From Cloeon dipterum (lineage: Eukaryota; Arthropoda; Insecta; Ephemeroptera; Baetidae): 64,000 nucleotides of DNA. The DNA is taken from assembly GCF_949628265.1 (NCBI RefSeq), contig NC_088788.1, forward strand, positions 8,184,001 through 8,248,000, written 5' to 3'. Position numbers and translations under genes: made by a program. Under the pieces are notes generated by a model. It was given only the letters and a program-made list of their open reading frames with translations, made no database searches and was not told the origin of the DNA. Positions 43,257-53,595 of this stretch are shown piece after piece. Within the stretch, counting starts at the first letter, position 1; every line of letters begins with the position of its first letter.

Positions 43257-44709
43257 AAAATATCCTATCTAATTTAAAAACAGTAATGATATAAAATTTG
43301 CTTCGAGGGTTAAAATGTTTGTGATCCAATGAGAAGAAAAATCCTGTTCTCTTATTGGCTGTAGAAAAATAAATTACATAAATTTCACAATAAATAGAAC
43401 TAAAAAGCTTTCTCAATTTTTTAATTTATTTAAACTTTTTTTGTGCTGGTGTTTACTTCTGGTCGTATTTATTATAATTTACAAAAATTGCCATTTTGCG
43501 AAAAAAAACATGCAGAGCCGCGCCGCGAGCCGCCTTATATTAGGCGAGCCGCCGCAGCCGCGAGATTTAGGTGGCTATATAAGCCGATTTAGCCAGCAGC
43601 CGACAAAAATTGGACGGCTCAGACCTCTACTTGTGAGTAAAACAATATAGAAAAATATTAGTAACAGGAAATAAATAAAATTGAAAACAACAGCAAGGAT
43701 ATTTTTTCTTCAAAATAGTTTTGTTTTGATCATTTTATTATTAGATGGGCTCGAACGTTACTTCTGTTTACATAATTCACACTTATTTTAATTATGCCTC
43801 AAAAAATTATAGACATTGCGCATTTTTAATTTAACGAGTACATAATGTTCGTTTAATTTTTAGATAACGTAATGATTAATTTATCAGACAAATAAGCGTA
43901 AAGATAAAAATGCACACACGGGACTGCTGTATCACGTCGCCTGCAGGAATTGTGGGATATGCAACCTGCAGCGCTTGTTTATAAGCGGAAGCACGCGACT
44001 CGTCAGTGACGTCAACAAGCAGCGATGAATGAATGAAAAAACATAGGAAAAAATAATGGCCTTTTTCCAAATGAAAAATTACGAGAATATTGTTTTTTTT
44101 CTTGACTCACACTCAGCAATAAAAATTCCTGAAGATGGCAAGGAAAATTCGTGCTTTTTTTCGTTTCCTCTTATCAAGCTTCATCCGACTGTAAGCGATG
44201 ATTGATTTTAATTCCCTCTCATTTGGATTAAATTATTATTTTAAATAGGAAGACCGTTCTCGCCGCTTGATCAGCATGCACACGTTCCAGTTTTTTTTTT
44301 CGAAAACTTAAGAGCCACTCATCTTGATGAATTTTAATCCTTTCCGATTTTATAGAAAATATTCAAAGGTTCACAGGTTAAAATTATTGTTCAGGATTTT
44401 GCAGAGCAGATTTACATGATGAATTTAAAAAGTTAAGTTAGTTTATTGCAAAAATACCTTTTAGCAGAGTTTTAACTTAACATGAGAACGGTCACAAAAA
44501 TAATAATTTAATCCGATTGATTAGGACAAAGTTTCTCAACTATTTGTCTCTATGCTCGTTTAAAGACCATTATACGCCTCTTATTGAACAAATAAATTAA
44601 CAATTTAAATAGGTTTAAGTGGTAATTATACTGAGTAGGCATTAAAAATCTCGACACTACCAGGCGGTGGTCTTCATAGTTGACAGTTGTTGTCTAGACT
44701 CGAAGAAAC
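43257..44709. other. Spacer with a GC-rich TATA promoter
   Basis: AT-rich except for 43510-43640 and 43930-44010. A short open frame from 43510 (MQSRAASRLILGEPPQP) runs into a GT donor at 43632 but has no partner exon I can defend, so I treat it as 5' UTR. Confidence 0.4.
43576..43582 (+). promoter_or_regulatory. TATA box of a putative promoter
   Basis: TATATAA in a GC-rich setting (ggtggctatataagccg), followed ~50 bases later by a consensus splice donor (ctactt then gtgagt at 43633). This looks like a promoter with a short 5' exon that could serve the 120-aa gene starting at 44710. Confidence 0.45.
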
Positions 44710-45394
44710 ATGAAGGATGCAAGTGGCACAACCTCCGTCAGCTCCGTCCTCCTCGTTTTATCTAAACTCACGCAGGTAATAAACTCTTATCATTTTTTGT
44801 CAATCAAGATTAATCTTGATGAAATTTATATTTTGTTTCTGACGGTAAACCAAACTAACGATTTTTTGCTTGGTTAAAAGGATTTTAAAAAGTTTGGTGC
44901 AGTTGTGGAATCAGCAAGGTTTTGAAAACAACTTGGAAACAGTTCATTTACAAATAGTTTCAAGACTGTTAATTTCTCTCAGTAGACGTCTTCGTTGAAT
45001 TTTCTGAAATGAACTTTGGAATAAGTTATAGTAAACTCCCTTGGACATGTTTTTCCTTATTAATTTGTATTAACAATTTGAAAACCGTTTGATTTAGTGT
45101 TGGGCCAAGACTTCGACGCAATCACTCAAACCGTTAATGAACGTTCAAGTCTCAGAGGGAGATGACGTGCCTGTTGAGTTGACGCAGACCACCGACGAAT
45201 TCATGCTCAGGACTCTTGCTGATTGGAGAGACGAAGTGTTTGCTGAAGGAAGAGAGCTTTTGGCCAAAGCAGGCTTCGAAGTTGAAGCGAAACTCACACC
45301 AGGCACTTTCAACGAATACACAAAACTGTATATGCGAATTCTTGATTTATATTGGCACCTGCAAGACGTGATCAAAGAGGAAAAGGCAGCGTAA
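44710..45394 (+). CDS. 120-aa protein of unknown function
   Basis: Two exons, 44710-44775 and 45098-45394, GT-AG, phase 0. Ser/Thr/Val-rich N-terminus (MKDASGTTSVSSVLLVLSKL), then a predicted helical acidic body (TTDEFMLRTLADWRDEVFAE, EYTKLYMRILDLYWHLQDVI) ending KEEKAA. No signal peptide of normal form and no TM helix. Codon use in exon 2 looks coding. I do not recognise a family. Confidence 0.6.
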
Positions 45395-46732
45395 ATAATG
45401 TGTCGATGAAATGATTCAATTAAATTTAATCTTTTGGATAAACAAGTTTAATTCAATCATTCCATTCAAGAAAGATTAAAAGATTATTCCCTTTGAAAAT
45501 TCAGTCTGTGTTCATGAGAACATTTTATAGATTTTGGGCAGTGCCTACTGCAATTGATAAGGCTTAACCTTGGTCTTATATAAATAAAAATATCAAACAA
45601 GTGACTATTAAGAATGTGCGCAAAATTTAAACGAAACAGTTAAAAACGCATGCTAAATTCTGATTTTGGGAATTGTTCCTCTTTGGAGATGACAATGAGC
45701 AACGGATTGAGTGTGACACGCAAGCTTTCATCTTCATCAGCAGAAAAAATTACAAGATGTGCTGGTCATTTTACCATGTTAACTTCTTTGCTGCAGAGAA
45801 TTACATTCTAAATACTATGTCCAGGTGATGATCATATTAAATGCCCCTAGTTTAAATATAATGTCGTTTATCTCTCATCTTGTTGTTTTATTTGAAAATT
45901 ACTACTTACTTTGTAGCTGTTTTCAGCACATGTTTTTATCTTCATCACTGTCAATTGCTTCAGTTTACAAACTTGCATCGCCTTTAATGACTATTGTCTT
46001 CCTTGATTGCAACAAAATTATATAATTATGAGGCTTTAAAAAGTTGGATGTGTACCAGCCCTGTTATTTTAACTAACTCCAAAAATGCATATTATCTTCC
46101 TGGTCCTTCGCCGTGGAATATAACAGATCCGCGAATTTGAGGCACTGCGAGACACTCAGCAAAATTTTGACGAATGAAAGTCACACTGCGTCTTCTTCAG
46201 AATTAGGGTCGGTGATGAAAATTCCGTTTTCATCGTCATGAGATAAAAAGAAAAAAAGAAAACATACATCTATTTAGGAGGTTGTAAATTGAATTAAAAT
46301 AGATAGAACCATCATTGTTTTTTGCACCTTTAGAGATGAAAAAGCGCAATAGCAAACAGTATCGAAATTTAATTTTCTTATTCTATTCGTAACATTGGTA
46401 TGATTTTTAAGAACACAACTATAATTTTATACTTGATGAAAAGTATTTTATTTCGTGAATTTCAGTACCAAAAAGAGTCTTATATTTCACATTGGTCCAA
46501 TATATATTTTTCTTACAAGCCTGCCAAAAATGTCTTTTAAGCTCGCTACCTTATTTTATTTATTGAGTAGTATTTTACATTTTCAATGCACAGAAAAATC
46601 ACACATAGAAATGTTTTACTTTTGTCAGCGATTTCTATACTCACATATATGTCATGCCGTATTTCAAATTTAGTCGAACTGCAAAATTTAAAAATTTTGA
46701 GTCTTTCTCACAGACAAGGTACATCATTTTCT
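45395..46732. other. Spacer, no gene seen
   Basis: AT-rich, with scattered short open frames without splice context. It lies between the 3' ends of the 120-aa gene and the PARP gene, which converge. Confidence 0.5.
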
Positions 46733-48144
46733 TCACGGCTTAATCTTGTATGTGATCAAATACCGTGGCAAAGCCTGAAAAATTATAAAAAACGCGAAAT
46801 TAACCAAAAAACATCTATTTTTATAGGATGTTCTAATTTTAACTGCAGATTTAAACAATTTTAATGCGAAAAACGAGAGTAAAATGTTTTAAAAGGAACG
46901 AATTTAAATCTGTAGGAATTATCTAGTACCTGAGCCGTGTTGAGCACGACGAACTCAGGGTAGCGGAGGCCAGGAACGTTTTTAGGCTCAGCAATGACGC
47001 TGTGGAAGCCGGCGGGCACGGGCTGATTGGTGCGTCGCGGCACGAACGGCTTGCCCATGTAGCAACTGCAGACCAGCATCCGACGCGGACACACGATGCA
47101 CGCGCGGTTTCGGTGCTTGGGGCACGTGCCAAAGTTGTTGCCCCACGCGTACTGGTTGCTCTTCGATGACAACGACGAAAAGTAGATGCCTGATTTGATT
47201 TTACCGAGTTAAGATTTTAATCAAAAAGAATTTGTTTGCTCTACTTTTCAATGTTTAAACGAGATTGATGAAATTTCAGTATTTTGGCTGCAAAGTTGGG
47301 GAGCTGCAGAGCTCTGTTCCTGTCGAGGGCAAATATGTTTTCGATTTAGGGAGAATTCGCTTTATCTTTTGACTCATGATCAGCATCAGCAACGAAAAGA
47401 TCAAATTCGCAATAACAAAAACATGTTTACGGTACGCTATGCAAATTTTGAATAAATTCTGCAATATTCCAGAATCAACTCACAACATTGCACCGCTCGT
47501 TTCTGTGTTTAAATCTCAAACTGAAAATATTGAATCTCTCTTTATTGTTAAGTATTTCATCTCCTTTTTACCTTATTAATTTATGACTCAAAATCAAGCG
47601 CTTCCCACATTATTTAAAAAATTTAAAAACTTCAATCGCTTGCTTAATTTTTGTGCATAATTTCCTGAGCAATTGCATTAATCATTCATTCCTCGATTTA
47701 AACGTAAAATTAACGAAATTAAATTAAAAACAAAATTAATTACGAAATTAAAGAAGAGTTTTGCGACCCTACCTTCGCCGAACATACTGTGGATTGCGAT
47801 AAAGTCTGATTTAAAGCCGTTCATGGCGATTTCGAGGGCGCACGGGCTTCCGTGGTAGAGTTGCAGCACCGGGGCCCTCTCCGCTTCGGTCCGGCTCATT
47901 TCCATCTTGAGCAGCTCGATCATCGACTTGTGCCGCGCCTCCAACTCGCGGTTCACCACCCTTTCAATCTATACAAAACGAGCAAGAAAAACGTGAATTC
48001 AAATACATAATAAGGGAAAATTACTGTAATGACTTCGTAGTCGGAAAGAATTGAGCCGTTGTGGTCGACAATCGACTGTCTCATTTCTCTCACGAGTTCC
48101 ACGTACTCAGGGTCCGACTCTGCCAGTGCTTCCAGAATGGACAT
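46733..48144 (-). CDS. Stand-alone tankyrase-type poly(ADP-ribose) polymerase catalytic domain (205 aa)
   Basis: Four exons: 48144-48025, 47968-47773, 47189-46930, 46774-46733, GT-AG, continuous frame. Residues 1-75 match the lead-in of the tankyrase catalytic region (MSILEALAESDPEYVELV ... IERVVNREL). The H-Y-E triad of active PARPs is visible: His ~79 in LYHGSP, Tyr ~108 in GIYFSSLSSKSNQY, Glu ~184 in YPEFVVLN. The tankyrase zinc motif is present (C128, H131, C136, C139 in CPKHRNRACIVC) and the last exon ends PRYLITYKIKP. It should transfer ADP-ribose from NAD+ and could form chains. Tankyrases normally carry ankyrin repeats and SAM; neither is found upstream here. The ATG exon is preceded by a good acceptor (ttttcacag at ~48157), so an upstream 5' UTR or coding exon exists; a possible one is 48490-48390. 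Confidence 0.8.
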
Positions 48145-49790
48145 TTTCTCGTCACAGCTGTGAAAATTAATTCAGTTTTAGATTTCGTCGCTGATTTGAT
48201 TAAAAAAACAAATTATTTCACTTTTGTTAGCTTGATTACATAATTTTGAACAGCCTCTTCTCGATTTGACACTAAACTTACAATAAAATGCAAAATATTA
48301 ATATATAAATATGACGCGAGAGAAACATTTCCTTGGGATTCTTTGTAATTATATTATAATAATTATTGTCACCTTTAAACATAAAACACCAAACCTTCCG
48401 CATCCGCACGTTCAACACCTTCACCTTCTGCAATTTTTGGTTCTTCCCCGTTTCCCTGCGTGTCTCCGTCTCCGCGCTCTTAGCAACTCACAATAATCAG
48501 CTGGCAATCATCTGAGTATTATATTATACTATATGGATGAGACACGACAAGCAGAGGATAATTTGAAATATGAGGCTGTTTAATAATGGAACTCTGCGAA
48601 GCCTGAAAGCCACATAAAATTCTACACTAGCTATTAGCTGGGGCTGTGTGCTGACGCTGACACAAGTGAGATAGACGTAGAAACGAGTAAAATTAATGCT
48701 GATTCGATGATTGCTGACACAGAAACTTGTCAGATCTATTGTCTACGAAAGCAGTTTGCAGTTCCGTTCTCCCTTAAAGAAAAATTATAGGGCAAACGGT
48801 GTCAAGCTACTGTTATCGGAATGAAAAATGGAAAGGGGGGAGGGAGGACGGAGCGGTTATTGGCCGCGAAGGAATGCAGAAGTGCTGCTGACTGACTGAC
48901 AATGAGGGTATAATGAGAAAAAAGGGTAAAGTCGGAAGTAACAGAATAGAATATGCAAGGAAAGGAGCAGCTGTAGCTGTGCTGTTGAGATATCAGGTCG
49001 AGACTATTAAGATTGAGGAACTTATTATTAATAACTAATAGGTTAAAAATGCGGCACACAATGTCTAACGTAATTATCGCATTATGAGACTTCCAAAATC
49101 GATTAAATTGTAGGAAAATAATCAATTTTCCTACCGAATGTTGGAGTCCCCATACAATTAAAATAAAATTGCAATTTAAAATGATAATTGAGCAAAGTAA
49201 TTTATGTATGTACCAAAATTCAAACGCAAAAATTAAAGATCTGAGAATTTTTTTAAGTTTGGATTCGGTCCTATTATTCCGATTTTGGCAAGACTGTTTT
49301 TAAGGGTGCATTGCTTGCTGAGGAATAGTTTTTGTTTCACCAGCATCGAAATTAAGTCAATAAACACGCCTGATGCTTGTCCAATCCAAACCTCCAGATT
49401 CAAATGAGACAAATTGTAAGTTTTAATTTAATTATGAACAACTTAATCAAGCAGAAGCAAGAGCAGTTACATATTGAAACTATTTTTAATAAAGGCAGCT
49501 AACTTGTTAAATAATTTCAGATATATATAATTTTCCTTTTGTTTATTGGCACTAAAAATGTGATTTAGTTTGCTTTTGATTTTGAGGTCTTGATTATCAG
49601 ACATGTCAGCCTAATATGGTTGTATTTTGAGTAATAAAATGCGTTCCAGCTGAGTAGTTTACCAATATTTATAGATTCATAGGTCATTTTTTATTCCTTA
49701 TACAAAACTCTTCACATACACAAAATACTATAATATGAAACATGAAAATGAGATTGCCAAAATAAATGCAGTTTGTACAGCGGCCGTGAC
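48145..49790. other. Spacer upstream of the PARP gene
   Basis: 48390-48490 on the minus strand is a candidate 5' exon of the PARP gene (open, ends in a GT donor), unproven. The remainder is AT-rich with no supported gene. Confidence 0.4.
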
Positions 49791-52658
49791 TCATTCGACG
49801 GCCAGATCGAAACCCTCGCACACCTCTAGCTCCTTGTTGAACCTTTTCGCCCACTCCTCAAATGCCTTGGAAGTCTACCAAATTAAAATTTGGTTTAATT
49901 AACGGTTCCTGGTGGTAACAAAAGGAATAATAATCAACACTTACGGCATTCTGTCTCTTCTTCTTCTTTTTCTTCTTGTTTTTCTTTTCTTCGTCTTCCG
50001 ACTCAGGCTCGTCCTCGTTGCAAAACAGGTCCTCGGGCTCGCTTTCAACATCAGGCTCGCTTTCCAGCTCCAGGAAGTCCAGCGCCTTCTTTTTTGACAG
50101 CTTCTCGTACGACTTCCGTGGAGGCTGTGCAAACAAGAAGATACATTTTTTTAGAACAACTGCTACAAGACCCAGGAATTTTTGGTATTAGTAAAATGCT
50201 TCTGAATCTTCTTGAAGTCAAAATGTTATTTAAGTCCATCTTATATCGTTTATCTAATATAGTAACCAAAAAATTGTAAGGTTTAAAATATTGAAACGAT
50301 TTTAACGCATAAAAAATATAGGCGCAGAATTTTAAATTGCTAGTAAAAAGGGAAAATATTTTGGATAGCCAGTGTTGCATTTTCTTTTTCTTAGCCTCCG
50401 TTTTTATCAGTAGATTTCCCACAATTTCTAGCGCAAATTATGAATTTTTCGACTTTTTTCCTTGAAAGATAAAAATTGCGGTCTTTAAATTGGCTACAAT
50501 TTGGGAAGTAACCAAACAAAGTAATTCAAGTATAAAACAAATCAAATTAAATTTTAAGACTGATTATTTTTATAAATTATAAATTTAACATGGTAAATAA
50601 AATATCAACTTTGATTTAGTAGTCAACAACCTAATTTAGCCATTAATTCAAACCGATTAAAAAAATTGCCTGGTTTAAACCACCCTGGCTAAAACCAACA
50701 GGTCAAAATCATCAGCATTGATTTCTAGTCCCAAATTCAATTGATGTTGCTCTTTTTTACATAAAAAATCAGAACTGACACCTGATGAATACAGACATTA
50801 TTTGCGTTCAGAGCGGTCAAAATTTCCTCTACTGTGCAGTTTATTTCTTTACAATTGCCATTTTACTGTATCAATTTCTCTAAAAATTTATCTCTGACAA
50901 TTTTTCAAGTCATCATGAGCAAAAAATAATTATTATTTTATTGAAAACTGAGGTGCAAACATAGCCTGAAAGAAACTGCATTTTTTTAAATCGGGTTTCT
51001 TGCAACCCTGATTTCAAGAAGACAATTAAATTTGATACACTCAAGTAATATAATTTTAGAAAAATAATACTGACCCTATTGAAGTGTCTCTTGGGGGACG
51101 GAGGAGGTGGCTGCTGCGCGAGGGCCTCTTTGTTGGCCTGAATGACCTGTTTGAGTGTGTTGATGGTGAGTCTAGTGGGCCGGACGTTCTCCCTCTGCTC
51201 CTCTGGCTCCTTCTCCTTCTCAGGACTGAGCATGCTGCAGTGCTCGGGGGTGGTGGGCCGGACGGGCGTCGAGCAGCCCAACGGCGGTGACACAAAGCTC
51301 AGTATACTCGTCTGTCGCATCCGCTGCGCCTCCTGCGGCGCTTGCACCTCCGCCACGGCCACAGAAGGGCTCTGGCGGGGCGTCGTCAGCGAGGTGCGCA
51401 CCACCCTGGCTCGCGCCTCGGCCAATTCGCGCCAATCAAAACGCGTCGGGCCCGTCGGAGGAGTCGGCAGCGCCGGACAGTCGTCGTCGTCGTCGAAGAG
51501 ACGGTCCAGGGGCGGCTCCTCGCACGGGCTTGGCGGCACGAACAGGTCCGTGTCGTCGGCACAGTGCTGAGGAGTCGAGGGCACGAACGGGACCGTGTCA
51601 TCGGCACGACGCATTGGAGTTGATGTCACAGCTGGCAAGGGCGGCAAGGCTGGACTTTCTTTCCGCAGGGCGGCAGGCACGTGGGCAGGGAAGTTTGGAC
51701 GCAGCTGCAACGCCTGAAAATATAGTTGGATTTATTTCATGGCAAGAATTAGTGAATTTAGAGCATTAAAATGGTGATGTTACAGATCATGGCCATTGAT
51801 TTTGGTGTAGAATAACAGAATTAGAAGAAATTGCACTTAGTGCCTGTGGTCGAAAGGAGAATTTAAGATCGATTACGTTTGTTGACCACCTTAAACAGTC
51901 CCCTGCACCCCATTTAACTGAAAAAATTGGTTAGATATCAGATCATGACCACCTAGTGCAATAAAGCAGACCTCATGATTATTGTCAAAAATAGTAGTAT
52001 TATTATTATAATAATGTGTTAGCTTTCCTTATAAAACAGGGCTGCATATTTACAGCCCTTGGCCAGCAATTTTAACTACATAACATTAACAAATTATTTT
52101 AAATTTGATCCTGGCTTGTTATATTACTTTAAGCCATGCACCGCGTCATTCAAAATATATAGGGTACATACATACGTCATATAAATTATACATGAATACA
52201 GACATTGTCTATGTAAATTAGTAGATAATTATAATGTCATAGAATTTTGAGGTATAAATATATGTAGTGTAATTTATCCCATAAAACACTAAAATTACCG
52301 GTGTACTCTGCACTTTGGGCTGTGGTGCCCTGGGGGGCGGCTTGATGGAGTGCGAGACGGCCCGGTTTGGGGGCTGCTGCCGCTTTTTGGGCCGGACGGC
52401 CGGCTGCTTCTGCAGTCGCTTCACCGCGGTCGCCTTCTTTTTCTTACTCTTCTTGAATTTGGACCGCGGTTCCTCTTTGCCATCAGTCTCGAACTGGTAC
52501 ACGTCATTGGCCTTGGAGGACCGCCTGCCCTTCTTCTTGGCCGGGGACGCGTCCAGGTTACTGTACACGCAAACTCTCTTTTTGCTCGGCATGTCGATAT
52601 CATTGGTCTTGTCAGCCAGCACTCGGCTGCGTTTGCCGCGAGACGACGTTCGCACCAT
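49791..52658 (-). CDS. Sororin-like sister-chromatid cohesion factor (420 aa)
   Basis: Four exons, all phase 0: 52658-52299, 51713-51075, 50124-49945, 49874-49791. The C-terminus EEWAKRFNKELEVCEGFDLAVE matches the conserved sororin domain, which in the family ends in a W...FN.E...FDL.VE pattern and contributes to cohesin binding. The rest is disordered: a basic, probably nuclear N-terminus (VRTSSRGKRSRVLADKTN; KKKGRRSS; KKSKKKKA), a Pro-rich middle with many TP/SP sites (MRQTSILSFVSPPLG, RPTTPEH) suitable for CDK phosphorylation, and an acidic-then-poly-Lys stretch in exon 3. Sororin antagonises Wapl-Pds5 release of cohesin after replication and is switched off by mitotic phosphorylation. RVL near the N-terminus could be a D-box; no clear KEN box. 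A 5' UTR acceptor just before the ATG (tttttgcag) indicates a non-coding first exon. Confidence 0.8.
50125..51074. other. Intron of the sororin-like gene
   Basis: AT-rich, no feature seen. The next intron upstream (51714-52298) is likewise plain. Confidence 0.5.
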
Positions 52659-52854
52659 CGTTGTTCCTGACCTGCAAAAACTTGCGTTTACAGCTGTTAG
52701 AAGAATGTGAGACAAAGTTTATACAGATCCGAGACAGGCGTTGACAAGATTTATCCCCTCAATATCCAATGTTGACCAGCCGACACTGCAGGAAAATGCT
52801 TGCTGATTGCTCTCACAGTTGTCAGTTCAGTTAGTTGAAGTTGACAACACGGAG

Positions 52855-52864
52855 TTGGCGCCAA
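52855..52864. promoter_or_regulatory. E2F-like palindrome TTGGCGCCAA
   Basis: A perfect 10-base palindrome with the GGCGCC core, ~200 bases upstream of the sororin-like ATG; it is paired with a second site 20 bases away. Consistent with S-phase expression of a cohesion factor. Confidence 0.5.
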
Positions 52865-52883
52865 ATGAAGTAGAACATTTAAA

Positions 52884-52894
52884 TTTTCGCGCCA
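52884..52894. promoter_or_regulatory. E2F-like site TTTTCGCGCCA
   Basis: Matches the E2F/DP consensus TTTSSCGC/TTTCGCGCC on the plus strand, ~230 bases upstream of the sororin-like ATG. Confidence 0.55.
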
Positions 52895-53595
52895 CTCTGC
52901 AGCTGATGTATTGATTTTATTTTTCGGGAAAGGCGATTTGGGTATCAAAAGTTCAACTAAAAATCTTTGTTTGAATTTAAATCTAAAACTTTGATTTATT
53001 TTTAACGCCTAGCATGAAGATTTTTTTTCTATATTAACTCGCTCCAGTTTACCTGCTTGAGAAATTGTGAAACAAAAGGGAATGAAATTTCAAGATTTTA
53101 TTCAATGAGCCTGGCATACATTCTTGAATTAATTCTCGGTTCAGTAGTTGAAATTCATCTTGTTGAAGCACAACGAAGTCAATTTACTGCATTTTAATTC
53201 AAATTTCGATCAGAAAACTTAATACTAAGATGAGAAGTTTCAAAATTTGCCAAGTTTTGGCGCCTTGCTGGTCCGTGCCTTTGCGAGTGCGAGCCCCGTG
53301 GAGCGTTGTTGTGATCCAATATGGCCGGCAGTGTAAGCAAATAGTGCGAAAGGTAAATAATGCCAGGCCGAAATTCGCTGTTGTGAGGCGGGTGCTGAGG
53401 GAATTTACGGACGGGGTGTATTGTTGTGCGGCCAGGGCGCCGCAGGAGGCGCAGAGAAGATCGGTTGGACGGCCGATGTGCCGGGGCCGCGCCGCCACCA
53501 CCGACACCAGCAAAAGCAGCAGCGAGTAGAGCGAGCGTAGCTTTCGTCGTCAGTTCGGGATTGTTTGGGCCCGCGCGTTGGGCCGAGCGGACGGC

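Larger units (their letters stand above)
52659..53595. promoter_or_regulatory. Divergent promoter region between the sororin-like gene and PPP4R3
   Basis: The two coding starts are 937 bases apart and point away from each other. The sororin side carries E2F-like sites. The PPP4R3 side has a GC-rich 5' UTR and an initiator-like CGTCAGTTCG at ~53548-53557, about 40 bases before the ATG. Confidence 0.5.

Noticed and set aside
43510..43632. Short frame MQSRAASRLILGEPP ending at a splice donor
   Set aside because: It spans the TATA box itself, so it cannot be part of the transcript driven by it; treated as promoter/5' UTR sequence.
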